From: Lepisosteus oculatus | Lineage: Eukaryota; Chordata; Actinopteri; Semionotiformes; Lepisosteidae | Assembly (NCBI RefSeq): GCF_040954835.1 | Contig: NC_090708.1 | Span: forward strand, 28,532,001-28,596,000 | DNA length: 64,000 nucleotides | Reading direction: 5' to 3' | In this document: positions 1-11,401 of the stretch, one piece after another | How the letters are laid out: the number at the start of each line of letters is the position of its first letter | Position numbering within the stretch: the stretch's first letter is position 1 | The notes under the pieces: model-generated | What the model was told of the DNA's origin: nothing | Databases searched by the model: none | Seen by the model: only the letters and a program-made list of their open reading frames with translations | Position numbers and translations under genes: made by a program

Positions 1-108
1 GTAATAAAATGTACATTGAATACTGCATATATTTACAGAAAATATAGGTAGCATGTGCCGGTAAATGTACAACTGATCACAGAGGAGGTATGAAAGAAAT
101 GTCCTTGT

Positions 109-645
109 TTATAAGTTATGAGTTATGGCCTGGGGGTAGAAGTTGTGCAGGTGTCGGTTTGTCCCGGTTTTTAGGGCTCTCATTCTTGGTCTCTGCTGAA
201 AGGGAAAACACTGGAAGAGAGAGTGACCAGGGTGGGAGGGGTCAGCCATGACTTTCTCCACCCTCCTTATCATTCTAGATAAGTATAGATCTGTGAGGGT
301 GGGGAGCTGGCAGCCGATGATTTTCTCTGCACATCGCACAATGTACTGTAATTTCCACTTTGAGTGTGATGATGCAGAGCCAAACCAAACAGAAATAGAG
401 GATGTAATGACTGATTCTATTATGGATGTGTAGAATTGGACCAGCAAGGTTTGTGACAGCAAAAATTTCTTTGCGCTGTTGGGCTTTCTTGGTAATTGTG
501 GTGATGTTCCTGTCCCATTTAAGGTCCTGTTGGATGACAGTTCCTAAAAATTTGTAAGACTCTGTTCTGCTAACCTTAAAACCATGTATTTCCAAAAGAA
601 GGAGAGGGGTAGGCTTCTTCCTGATATCAATGAAATCAGTTAGAA
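109..645 (-). mobile_element. non-LTR retrotransposon (Rex1-like) reverse transcriptase C-terminus, broken
   Basis: Read on the minus strand, two overlapping frames together cover the C-terminal end of a fish LINE polyprotein. The upstream part (about 595-430) carries the 'SYKFLGT..DLKW..N' block after the RT palm. The downstream part (about 462-109) carries the typical tail with 'FYTSIIESV', 'AEKIIG..LP' and 'DPSHPGHSLF'. A frameshift near 430-460 separates them, and the catalytic palm is absent. The family assignment rests on remembered block patterns of Rex1/Babar-like elements. It is a dead 5'-truncated copy, with no sign of host function. Confidence 0.7.
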
Positions 646-2107
646 AGTTTATTAGTTATTAGTAAATGGGTCTTTAAAAGAAAAAAAAACTTTCACTTTA
701 AATATGTTCAGTCATAAAAAACATCTCAGTAGGCCACAGCTAAAAAGAAACTCCAGTGTACAAGAAACAACATTCTAGTATTTAAGTATAAAGTTTAATT
801 CATCTCAGGACTGTCACCTCCAGGCTGGTCATCAACACGTGTCCTACAGTTGTCAGGGGAAACACCAACATTTCTGCAAGCTCTAAAACTGTAATTCAGA
901 TTCAATCTGGACACCTTTCAATCAGACCAACAATTGTCCAATCAGGCTTGTTGATCAGATGGTTTGGGACAATCATGTACATAACTTAGGAGAACAGTAC
1001 ATGTGACTAAGCCTTAGACACTGCTGTAAGCAGTTTCAAACATAAGACCCATGCAACATGTCCTAGATGTTACTTAATCAGAAAGAGAAGGTATAAAAAA
1101 GGTATTTTGATCTAGTGGTAATCACACCACCACATTTATATGACTATGTCCTCTGATAACACAATCAGGATAAGGTGATAATTAATACAATGCTTAACAA
1201 TCTGAATTCAAGACAGCACTGAGGATGATCTGTGTGAATTCAGGACTGCTTCATTTTATTAAAATAGTGTAACATTGCAGCAGAGGGAAGATCCTCAGCA
1301 AACACTGATAAAAGTGGATGCCCCATCTGAGGTTAGTGAGAACCAAAAGAAAACAAATCAAAAAGGAAACCAAAAAGGAAAAAATACAAAAAAAAAAACA
1401 CTAAATGTGAAGTGGCGCTGAGCTGTCATGTAGAGCAGTGCCCAGGCTGGATTTATCAATCTAACGGGGTCCAGCCTGGAGAAAGACCCCACTTGGTGGC
1501 GGGGACCAGACTGGAATTGCCCTATTTAGCAGGGTCCAGTCTGGGTGAGCAGTAATGGAGCGCAAGACCAGAAATAAAAACTAAACATGAATAAACGTCG
1601 ATCTGCCCCTGTAGAGATGATGTCTGGACAGGCAAAAGAAAAAGAAGAAAAACGGCCTCATGCTTGGGACACAATCCCCTCCAGGAGTGCCGGTGTACAG
1701 ATCCTCCCCTTCCAGGGATACGCACTGCTCATCCTTTTCCGGGGAAGGGGGTGGATGGTGTCTTTAAAGAGCTGTCACAGCCGCAGCTCATCTTTGATTA
1801 ATATCGTGGAGCTGTGATTCCAAAATCAATCCTCCAGATCAATGCTTATTGAAAGAGATAAGGAAATGGTTGGAAAATACAAAATGAGAAAAGTGCAAGT
1901 TGCTAAGATATAGAACAACTAAGTGCTAGTAATCTTGAATTCTAGTTTGAGCCAAAAGACACAAAGTCACACTAAATTCTTATAAAGGGAAACATTTTAA
2001 TGCTATTTCTATGAAGCATTGAACTGAAAGCACAAAGTAAATGAGAAATGTAACTCTAGGAGTTTGCTACCTTGTAGTTTATGTCAGTTTTCTTTTTTCT
2101 CTTACTT
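646..2107. other. non-coding stretch, nothing recognised
   Basis: AT-rich sequence with only short random open frames. No exon, RNA gene or repeat family was recognised. A few GC-richer lines near 1400-1560 repeat the words 'ccagcctgg' and 'ccagtctgg' but form no clear element. Confidence 0.5.
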
Positions 2108-5100
2108 ACAGATGCAGCCATTCAAAGAACGCAGCACAGACACATACTGCCGGAAAATTGGCTACAACCTCGCGCATCATGACGTGCGATGACGCAAAAT
2201 ACTGCGGTACGTTGACTGACAGGGGCACTCGTGGTGCGTTGGTCGGTCATAGAAGGATTTAAATGTCTTTACTGTGCCCGTTTTAGTATTGAATATTTAT
2301 ATGGAATTTTACCACTGAAGGGAAATCTTAGTACCAGAGCATAAAAAGAATAGGATCATACTGTAACACGTGTGAAGCCCATCAACGATATTAATTTTGG
2401 AACAAAAACATACAGTATATGGCTGGTCTCGGTACTTTAAAGAAAAAATACACACAAGTATTCCATTTCTCCCTAAACATTTTAAGCATCAAAGTCTTTA
2501 ACCAACATGTGAAATAGCGTGTAAAAAAGTGGTAGTTTTAAGCTTTTCTGCTAATATAATATGGAATCGCGTATCTAAAGAAATTAACAACGATATAATT
2601 ATATTCATGTACTGCAACACAGTAATACATGCTGAATAATGTCTGTTGATTCTGTATGTGTAGGGCTGTTTCACCTCTGATCATGTGACCTTCCCGGTAG
2701 CCTGCTGGTCTACCTGCTCGCTTAGTAACGCACAGGTTATATGTTCAAATCCAACCGGTGCCGTGACTTTTTTTACAAACATTTCTTTGAAAAAATAGAG
2801 GAAAAAAATCCTCCTCCCTCTCCCAGTAGGATTGAGACCCGTTGTGATTCTGGCAGGTGTGGGAACTCTGGTACTAGATTTCTGAGTTTAAGGAAGAATG
2901 TTTCTCTAATCCCAGAGTATTTGTCACACTGTAGTAGGAAGTACACCTCTGTCTCTATTTCTCCCCGCTGGCAGTGGCAGCACAGTCTCTCTCTCTCACC
3001 CTCCTCCCCCTCTCAATTCAATTCAAGGTGCTTTATTAGCAGGGCTCGTCATGTGTCTCTATCTGGTCGGGGCGCAGGAGAGCTCGCTGGCAGATGGTGA
3101 TGGAAAGAAAGAAAATAAAGGCAGCTTTTAACTCCACAAGTCACAAACCAAAACTCCATTTCTCCCTAAACATTTTAAGCACCAAAGTCTTTCATGTGGT
3201 TTTCATCACTCTCTGCGGGAGTGCTGGCTGTGACGAATTAAACCGGTTTCACAGGTATTTTCAAGTGGTCTTCAGCAGGAGGGGGGAACAAGCTGCCCAC
3301 CCGTCTGGAATGCCATAGAACCCCAAACAGACAATACACACTAGCCGAATATTTGACCAAGATATCCAGACACAGCTGTATGAGCTCCACCAGTAAAACT
3401 CAAAGTATTACGCTGGTCCACACTATTTGCAACCGTCATTTTAAATAAAGACATAATTTTTTCATCGACAAAAAGTAACACCCACCACAGCATTTCGTTG
3501 ATCTAACTAACAAGGATGGGACAATAGCCAATATGATAAAGGAATAACTTTTTTGTTTATTTCTTTAGCACATTTATTTGAACATTTCCATTGATTGTAC
3601 AAGCACTGAGAAACTGTTCAATCCCTAGTTCGTCGGGCATTTTCTTTTACTATAACAGATATAAAAACTCCCTTGCTTTTAACAGAGTGTTTCATAATTT
3701 CTAACAACGAAAATTATTTAAACTGTGACACTTTTATTATTCAACGAGAGGTCACAATATCACTAGGATCCTCAAGAGATCAACAAAGACAACAGAAAAA
3801 GATATGTGTATAAGATACTGTCCATGGGAATCCAAGCTTTTTTATCAATGATAAATAGTAGTCTTTAAAATTTCTTCATTACACAGTGAAGTCAAAATTC
3901 CGGGATGTGCCTATATTAGTACGCTGGGCAAACGTTCCGAGGTAAAATTCTTCCAGCACAGGGGTACCTTTAAAGCGGAGACTTATGCGCCCTCTCTTTA
4001 AAGCCCTGGCCAAATATGAAGACAGTACGTACAGTTATAATTCAAACTGAATTAAAAACTACACATCCCAGTTACCATGGTGGTGCTTGTGATAAGTGCG
4101 TTTAACCAACGAAACAGATTCCCTTATAAAATTAATGTGAAACAAAACAAAAACTAAAAATAAGATACAGTCTACAGACATTCACAACATAAACATATCT
4201 TAAAAAATGTACATATATTGTTAAATTATTACTTTTAAATATATACTTTAAATTACTGAAACAGCCAGTTAATAAAATTGTTGCAATTTTGTTCTTGTTT
4301 GGAGGTGGGGATATTCTGACAACAATTGATTTAAAGACAATCTGTCAAAGTGCAATGGAATATAATCCGCGACGAGGGTACCATTAAAGCGGAGATGATG
4401 AAAATAAAGTTTATTATTAATTTGCTGGACAGAGAGGTGAACATTATTATACAGAAGACAAAGATAAAGATTTACATTGCATTGCCAGATTGTGAACCAA
4501 TAAAAATATTTATTTAAACATGGGTTTGCGATTTAAATGGAAATGGGGTGACGGGAACTCTTAATCTAAATAAAAATAAAATAAATAAAACAGGTTTCGA
4601 TAGTTAATAACCACTTTTTATGTGCAAAACACAGGTGATTTTTCTTCCTCCTGATCAGTTTATAAATCTGTCTACGCTGTAAGGGTTTTACTTCCTAATT
4701 AAACTTTTAATATACGCGTTTCTAATAGAAGCAGCATATGCTGTTTTCTTCCTGCTATGTAGAACAGATCAGCAAGTTTTTTTTTCTCCAATCAGAGGGG
4801 TGTCAGATGGTGTCAGCCAATCACCATTCTGAAGCCTACCGTAATCTCTGGTATAGGGACACACCAGAATTCTGTCGCATTTTCATTTTAGGAAATTATG
4901 CTCGGTTAAAAGCAAGGGAGATTGTCTGTTATAGTGGACATAAAAACAAGAGTTTGCTGCAGCATTATTGGAAACCCAATTTTAACACAAATCGCCAGCA
5001 TTATATCCTAGAAGACACAGACCGGCGCAAGATGGGGAGAATGCTCGGAGCATTAAAGAAAATGCAGACGAACTAGGGATTGGACAGTTTCCAAGTGCTT

Positions 5101-5754
5101 GTACAATTGATGGAAATGTTCAAAAAATGTGCAAAAGAAATAAAAAAATAGTTTATTCCTTTATCGTATTGGCTAGCTAATGTCCTCTCTTTGCTAGTTA
5201 CCTGTGGCTGCGTTTCTGCGTTGCGTAGCAACGAGTGACTATATTCTCAGGCGGAGGAACTAAACAGCTTAATTTTCGTGTTAAATAATTTTTTTAAATT
5301 AAAATTCATTCTATACAGCAATCGCATATTTGGGGACCGTTTCATAAAACTTTGATGCTTAAAACGTTTAGGGAGAAATAGAAGACTGGTGTGTATTTTT
5401 TCTTTAAACTACCAAGACCAGCAATATACAGTACAGTTTACATACAGTAATATGTTTATGTTCCTAAATTAATAACGTTTATGACCTTCAGATGCTCCTC
5501 TTCTTTTTATGCTCAGTTACTAAAATTTTCCTTTAGTGGTAAAATTCCATATAAATATTCAATACTAAGTGGATTAAAATGTGCACAGTAAAGAGATTAA
5601 ATGATTAAATCTTTTCACTACCGACCAATGCACCACGAGTCCCCCTGTCGGTCATTTTGGCCAGCCAATCACTTACCGTGGTGGACTGCGGTGGCTGGTG
5701 GGTAGTTGCGTGCGGTACGGGTTTGTACCGTGCATTTTGAATGGCTGCATCTGT
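2108..5754. mobile_element. palindromic DNA element, copy 1 (complete, long inverted repeats)
   Basis: The left end reads ACAGATGCAGCCATTCAAA (2108-2126) and the right end is its exact reverse complement (5736-5754). The outer arms match in inverse orientation over several hundred bases. Examples are the block around 2240-2340 with 'GAATATTTATATGGAATTTTACC' split words against 5500-5570, and 'TCTCCCTAAACATTTTAAGC' near 2470 against 5340-5370. Inner arms around 3530-3720 and 4900-5160 also match in inverse orientation. No transposase frame is visible, so it looks non-autonomous. Flanking bases give no clear target-site duplication, so the superfamily is left open. A tRNA-like unit sits in the left arm. 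Confidence 0.7.
2691..2775 (+). other. tRNA-like Pol III unit inside palindromic element arm
   Basis: A box-A-like stretch near 2696-2714 is followed by a box-B-like GTTCAAATCC at 2743-2752 and then by a T-run (TTTTTTT) after 'CCGTGAC'. Spacing between the boxes is tRNA-like. The same position in the other copies carries related but different tRNA-like sequence. I could not fold a convincing full cloverleaf, so it is called tRNA-like rather than a tRNA gene. Confidence 0.45.
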
Positions 5755-7190
5755 TGATAGATAAGACTTTATTGATCCTGAAGGGAAATTGATGTGTTAC
5801 AGCAGCCCAAGACAAGCAAAAAGACAGACATCAGAATAGACAAAACATTAGAATGCGTACAGTAATACAAAATAAATATAAAATACAGTAAATAAATACA
5901 AATAAATACATAGGTGTGTGCAAAATATGATCATAGTCACTGTAAAAACAATAAAATATGTGCAAAATGTGCATAGGTATATACAGATTGAGTGTCCAAA
6001 AAGTACAATGGAGCAACATGCTGTCCATAGACGAGCAAATGAAGGGCTAACAGTCCTAGCCTAGGGCAGCGTTATACACCCTGACAGCCTACCTGGAGGA
6101 AAGACCTGCGGAAACGTTCCTTGAACACCGTAGCTGGAGGAGTCTGTTGCTAAAAGTGCTCCGCTGCCCAATAACAGTCCCATGAAGCGGATGAGAGGAG
6201 TTGTTCATGATGGCTGTGAGGTTGGTCAGCATTCTCCTCTCAGCCACCACCTCCAGGAGATCGAGGCTCAGCCCCAACACAGAGCCAGCCTTCTCGATAA
6301 GTTTATTGAGCCTATTTGCATCTCTTGTCATGATGCTGCTGCCCCAGCACACAACAGCGTAGAAGATGGCCGCTGCCACCATTGATTCATAAAAAATGCG
6401 TAGCAGTGTTCCACACACACCAAAGGACCTGAGCCTCCTAAGAAAATAGAGTAGGCTCTGACCTTTCTTGTACAGGGCGTCAGTGTTACCAGACCACTCC
6501 AGCCTATCATCCAGGTGTACCTCTAAATACTTGTAGGACTGCACCCCCTCTATGTCCTCACCCTGTTCAGTGGAGACTTATTCCTTCGAAAGTCCATGAC
6601 CATTTCTTTGGTCTTGCTGGTGTTTAGCTGGAGATGGTTAAGATGACACCACTCCACAAAATTGGTAATCAAGCTCCTATATTCCTCCTCCCTCCCCTCT
6701 CTAATACACCCCACAATTCCAAAGTCATCCAAAAACGTCTGCATATGACATGCCTCAGAGTTGTACCTGAAGTCAGAGGTGTAAAAGGTGAACAGGAATT
6801 GAGCGAGGACAATTCCTGTGGAGCCCCAGTACTGCTAACAACCTGTTCGGACACACAGCTCCGTAGCCGTACATACTGTGGCCTGCAGGTCAGATAGTCT
6901 GTAATCCAAGACACCAGGGGAGTGTCCACCTGTGCCGCTCTTAGCTTATCTCTCAGTAAAGGTGGATGGATGGTGTTAAAGGCACTGGAGAAGTCAAAGA
7001 ACATAACTCTCACAATGCTCCCCGTCTTCTCCTGGTGAGAGTTAGCTCTGTGTAGCAGATATATGACTGCATCCTCCACTCCCAAGTGTGACCAGTAGGC
7101 GAACTGCAGGGGGTCCAGTGCTGTGCTCACCAGGGTTCTGGGGTGGTCCAGTACAAGCCTTTCCAGAGTTTTCATTAGATGAATCAACCT
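5755..7190 (-). mobile_element. Rex1/L2-type LINE, 3' part with RT, frameshifted
   Basis: On the minus strand, 7187-6820 encodes the RT palm start ('LDPLQFAY', 'FFDFSSAFNTI'). A shifted frame at 6744-6550 holds the degenerate catalytic motif (F-L-D-D in place of the usual Y-x-D-D) and 'KTKEMVMDFRR'. A third frame at 6544-6089 encodes the tail ('YKYLEVHLDDRLEWS', 'LYFLRRLRSFGVC', 'SSHPLHGTV'). The antisense 3' UTR follows to 5755, ending in the fish-LINE word 'TTTATTGATCCTGAAGGGAA'. Length and breaks indicate a 5'-truncated dead copy abutting the right end of the palindromic element. Confidence 0.8.
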
Positions 7191-7580
7191 GAGTGAAAAG
7201 TTCTTTGTTGATTACTACCTGTGAGTGATCACCAACTGCTCTGGGATCGAAAATTATTTCTTTTGTTTTCTGAACATTCAGAATTAGGCTCTTGTTGTCA
7301 CTACATTGCACAAACCTTTAGATTTCTGACATGTGTACAGATGAGCTGCTACCTCAATGCTTTAAGCCAAGATCAGCTGTATTATCTGAGAATTTGAAAA
7401 TTAAGTTGCTTTGACTACAGCTTGTACAATCATTTGTATAACGTGTGAACAGAACTGGAGAGCTCACACAGCCCTGAGGGTCACCTGTGCTTATAGATCA
7501 TGACTGGGAAAGAGTTTTGTTGACCCTGACATACACTGTACGATCTGTTGAAAATGAGTGGTGCCATCTTATAATGTTAT
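7181..7580 (-). mobile_element. second LINE reverse transcriptase fragment, joined head-on to the previous one
   Basis: Minus-strand reading gives the RT motif 'STGDPQGCVSSPVLFTR' near 7450-7500, a degenerate 'FSDNT' catalytic block near 7380 and 'LILNVQKTKEI..DPR' near 7250. These motifs belong to a different LINE lineage from the neighbouring 5755-7190 element, because the same RT region is represented twice. The junction lies near 7181-7190. Confidence 0.65.
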
Positions 7581-8237
7581 ATCCCTGCTGCCTTTTCTAA
7601 TCTGCTTCTCTTCCTTCAAACTTCAGCTCTTCTCAAAACCTTAAGAAGAAGCACTATTCCAGCACTTACTGTAGATCTCAGCCTGTCATCTCCATAGCAG
7701 CAATGCACTGTCTCCCATGTCAGAACAGTAAGTTTCAATGATAGACTCTGAGCTTAATCGTAAGAGCAGCACAGAGCATCAAGATAAAAAAGCTATAGTC
7801 AAGAGGACATGGCTGAAGAAAGATGGGATGTAATTTAGGGGCATGGAAAAAATAAGGGAAAGAGAAGAGAGTTCAGTGCTTGCCTTTGTTAGATGATGTT
7901 TTCTTTTTCTGCTGCCTTTTAACTTGCAATACACTCACCAAAGAAGGCTGTGTGACATGTGTGACGAGATGCAGAAGAGTATGGGATTTCGGCTCTAGTC
8001 TGTCTGGAGGCGTAGATTCGAGTCAGTTGAGGACAGTCAGCTTCTCGTTTTCAAAAGTCACTTGACAAATGAAATGACTTCAGTTAGTTATTCAAATGAT
8101 CTATGGCAGTTGGTCATTCCCCACAGTTTTCTGGGGACTGTATTTCGATCTATAGTTGAAATCTGAGCCTAAATAAAAAGAAAAAGCAAGTGATTAGGTT
8201 TATGAGCAATCTAATTACTTATTCGTTTAAAACGCTA
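7581..8237. other. non-coding stretch, nothing recognised
   Basis: Only short random frames are seen. No repeat family was recognised before the start of homology to the palindromic element at about 8238. Confidence 0.4.
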
Positions 8238-9518
8238 TATAAAATAAAGTTTATTATTAATTTGCTGGACAGAGCGGTGAACATTATTATGCATAAGACA
8301 AAGATAACGATCCTGATCAGTTTAGAAATCTGTGTACGCTGTAAGGTTTTTACTTCTTAAACTTTTAAAATACACGTTTAGAATTGAAAGAAATCCTCTT
8401 CCTGGTATAGCACACCAGCACGTCTTTTTTCTCCAATCAGAGGGGTGTCAGATGGTGTCAGCCAATCACCATTCTGCGTTGGGTAGCAACGGGTGACTGT
8501 TCTCAGGCGGAAGATGTAAACAGCTTAATGTTCGTGTTAAATAATTTTTTTAAATTCAATTAAACGGGCACAGTTAAGACATTAAATATACATATACATA
8601 CTGTATACAGTATAGTTTGCATACGGTAATATGTTTATGTTATGCGATTAAAAAATAAATAAATAAAAACGAAAAGTCCAGCACCAGCTGGATTTGAACA
8701 CACAACCTGCCAGTGGGTAGTCACGCACCTAGACCAGTAGGCTACAAGAGAGCTCGCATGATCAGGCAGGCGAAACAGCCCTACACAGCCCTGCCGCAGT
8801 ACACGGATATAATCATACCGTTATTAAATTCTTGAGATACGCGATTCCATATTATATTCCCTTTTAATCAAATTCTAAAAGTATGCTTGTTGACTCCGGT
8901 ATCACGTTAGTTAAAGACTTCGAAGCTTACAATGTTTAGGGAGAAATGGAATACCGGTGTGTATTTTTCCTTGTGATATTTTAAGCTCTAGTTGAATGAT
9001 AGGTGTCGCATTTTAAATCATTCTCGTAGCTAGAAATTATGAAACGCCCTGTTAAAAGCAAGGAAGTTTTTATGCCCCGTTGAAGTAAAACAAAATGCCT
9101 GACAAAGTATGGCTTGGACAGATTCCAAGTGCTTGTACAAATGTGCTAAAGAAATTATACTTTGAGTATACAGCTTGTCCAAAGTCATCCATTATTAATA
9201 CTATTAGTAATATCTTCAGTAAAGGCTTTGATGCATAAATATTTCTGATAAAGGTAGGTTGTGTACTTTTGTCCAACTGAGCAATCTTGCTTTCATAAAA
9301 TATACCAACACTTGAATGACTGATGATTAACATGCTGTAATACACAGTTCAAAATTAAAGGCTCGAATGCTGTACATGAGAGGTTAAGCTCCCCCTGGCG
9401 GTTTTACAAGGCGACGCCGGATAGCTAGTCACGTGACACGTGATACCGCGTGATACCCCGGTGGGCGTGTCGCGGTATGCCGTGAAATACCTCACCCATT
9501 TTGAATGGCTGCATCTGT
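8238..9518. mobile_element. palindromic DNA element, copy 2 (right half only)
   Basis: It starts with homology to 4399 onward of copy 1 ('AAAATAAAGTTTATTATTAA') and ends with the inverted terminal sequence TTTGAATGGCTGCATCTGT at 9500-9518. Relative to copy 1 it lacks about 390 bases between 'CACCATTCTG' and 'CGTTG..GTAGCAACG' near 8475. The outermost 150 bases are GC-rich with several GGTATAC/GTGATACC-type short inverted words. The missing left half suggests truncation or rearrangement. Confidence 0.65.
8675..8752 (-). other. tRNA-like Pol III unit in palindromic element copy 2
   Basis: On the minus strand there is 'GCCTACTGGTCTAGGTGC', then box-B-like TGTTCAAATCCAG (complement of about 8689-8702). 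The position is the same as in copy 1, next to the conserved 'GGGCTGTTTC' arm sequence. The downstream T-run is poor here. It resembles a diverged tRNA, and I would not call it functional. Confidence 0.4.
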
Positions 9519-9843
9519 ATCACCTTGCAACTCACAACTGGCAACCCACTGAAGCTAAGCAGGTGTGAGCCTGGTCAGTACCTGGATGGGAGACCTCCTG
9601 GGAAAACTAAGGCTGCTGCTGGAAGAGGTGTTAGTAGGGCCAGCAGGGGGTGCTCATCCTGTGGTCCAGGTGGGTCCTAATGCCCCAGTATAGTGATGGG
9701 GACATTATACTGTAAATAAACTGAGATGTAAAACTTGACTCTCTGTGGTCATTGAAAACCCCAGGGTGCTTCTTGAAAAGAGTAGGGGTGTCCTGGCCAA
9801 ATAATCCCCCTATATGAATTGGCTACATTACTTTGTTCTCCCC
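9519..9843 (+). mobile_element. 5S rRNA-derived SINE, copy 1
   Basis: The head carries the internal-promoter half of 5S rRNA: 'GAAGCTAAGCAGG', 'CCTGGTCAGTACCTGGATGG' and 'GAGACC.CCTGGGAA'. A body shared with 31608-32160 follows. It begins directly after the right end of the palindromic element and loses its 3' tail near 9843. The internal box A/C of 5S would direct Pol III transcription in an active copy. Confidence 0.8.
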
Positions 9844-9984
9844 CCCCACCTCCGACGACAGGCGGAGCAACGCGCTGGTTGGAGTATTTCTCCGTTGCAG
9901 TTAATGGCAACGTCAGCTCAAAGATTTGGAGACATGTTACACTATTATTTTAAGAAATATTGAAGACACTTCAAACTTACTGTA

Positions 9985-10130
9985 ATTAACAGTCAAATTG
10001 CAGACATTGTCAATGACTACAAGTACTTGGGACTGGACTCATAGACACAAACCTAAGATGGGACGAAATAAATGGGACAATGAGACACGTTTTGAAAAAA
10101 AGGCCAACAGAGGCCAACTCTTTTTTAAAG
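9985..10130 (+). mobile_element. short LINE RT fragment
   Basis: Plus-strand frames give 'IADIVNDYKYLG', then after a shift 'LIDTNLRWDEINGTM' and 'LKK'. This is the post-palm block of Rex1-like LINE polyproteins. It is too short and frameshifted to be functional. Confidence 0.55.
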
Positions 10131-10604
10131 GAAAATCCACTATTGCAAAGCAGATAGAACTATTATTACATTCGCCTAGAACTAAATTATTGAAAGTATA
10201 TTAAAATACTGTCTCACTATTGTAATAAAATTATTAAATTAAGTAGCAAAATAATCAAGTCACAGTAACAGCTTTTTTTTACCAAATACAACAGTATCGC
10301 TAAGAGATGATAATTTTGTTCTTGTACTAACTTACTTATTTTAATTTTGTTCAAATAACATTTTTTTTATACCCCTTGCAAAAACACAAATATACAAATT
10401 AATGCATTCAAGAGGCCTATGTCCTTGTCCAAACCTGCCTAATAGTAGAATGTAGGTAAAAATTAGTTAGAAAGCAGCAAGTAGCAGCACAAATTGATTG
10501 GCAGGGTCTGCTCTGGGGCTGTAAGAGATCCTCTGGATAGATGTAATTTCCTCTTTTAGCACACTATGAACTCACTTGATCATGCCTCCCAGGACCAGAA
10601 AGCA

Positions 10605-10672
10605 TGATAAAAAATTTTCACTCTCAGTGTTGATTGCATTTCCTCTCCTGATTTTCTGAGATCTGCATCAAG
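10605..10672 (+). promoter_or_regulatory. promoter and non-coding first exon of OR gene 1
   Basis: The sequence 'CCAGAAAGCATGATAAAAA' (10595-10613) supplies a TATA-like box. It is followed by 'TCACTCTCAGTGTTGATTGC' and a donor 'ATCAAG|GTAAGAT' with GT at 10673. The block aligns with the equivalent block before the other two longer OR genes (35976-36041 and 49154-49220), and that conservation is the main evidence. The transcription start is inferred to lie about 25-30 bases after the box. There is no transcript evidence. Confidence 0.6.
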
Positions 10673-11359
10673 GTAAGATTATAATTGGCTTAGTCAGTTT
10701 ATCGCGTACTGTACTAGGGGAAATATATTTTATATTTCAGGCACAGAAATATAAAATGAGTCGCATATGTGTTCAGATGAACAATAAGATTGTCTTGCCA
10801 ATGTGACTAAGTATACTTTTTCACACATTTTGAAAGACTATATACATTGTAGTTCCTTAATTACAAGGCATTATTTTTTTTTGTTTGGAAAACTACTAAA
10901 ATCTTTAGCTAAATCAAAAACTTACACTGTTTTTAAGTGTTGAAAGCAGATAAGGAGCATTTAGAGCAAATTCAATTGTTTTATTTGAATAAACAACCTA
11001 ATACAAGGTAACAGTCACCCACAGTTATTTGATACATACAGCTTTTTGTACTGGACATGAATTCTACAGAAATTAAACCATTGACCTTATTCACAGGTAT
11101 AAATGTAGCTTTTGATTATTTTTATAATTGATGATTCTCATGTTGCTAATATTTACTAGATTGACTTATACTCAGTCTAAATCTTACTTAAAAACTAAGA
11201 AGGATATGAATTGTATTCATAGAGAATGAATGTGACCTTTTCTTAGAAAATATGATATTTAGGGATATGAATTTATTTCAATTTATCATTGGTTTAAAAA
11301 TAATTTGTCTGCATCTCTTCAAGTTTTATTTTTTTTTAATTTTGTTACTATTTTCACAG
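10673..11359 (+). other. 5' UTR intron of OR gene 1
   Basis: GT at 10673-10674 and a pyrimidine-rich acceptor TATTTTCACAG ending at 11359 bound this intron. The coding exon follows with 42 untranslated bases. The boundaries are supported by conservation of the same donor and acceptor contexts at the other two genes. Confidence 0.55.
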
Positions 11360-11401
11360 GATTTCTTGTTTCCTCAATGGAATTTGTTTTAAAAGGCAGT
11401 G

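Noticed and set aside
2691-2775. A functional tRNA gene
   Set aside because: Box A and B are recognisable but acceptor and anticodon stems do not pair convincingly and the sequence varies among copies. Kept as tRNA-like only.
2741-3100. 119-codon open frame beginning in the tRNA-like unit
   Set aside because: It overlaps the box B and T-run and a simple CTCTCT repeat. Composition is low-complexity and no homology is apparent.
4738-5076. 112-codon open frame inside palindromic element copy 1, possible transposase exon
   Set aside because: Most of it lies in sequence that also occurs in inverse orientation in the other arm. It shows no recognisable domain, and copy 2 lacks the region. Treated as chance.
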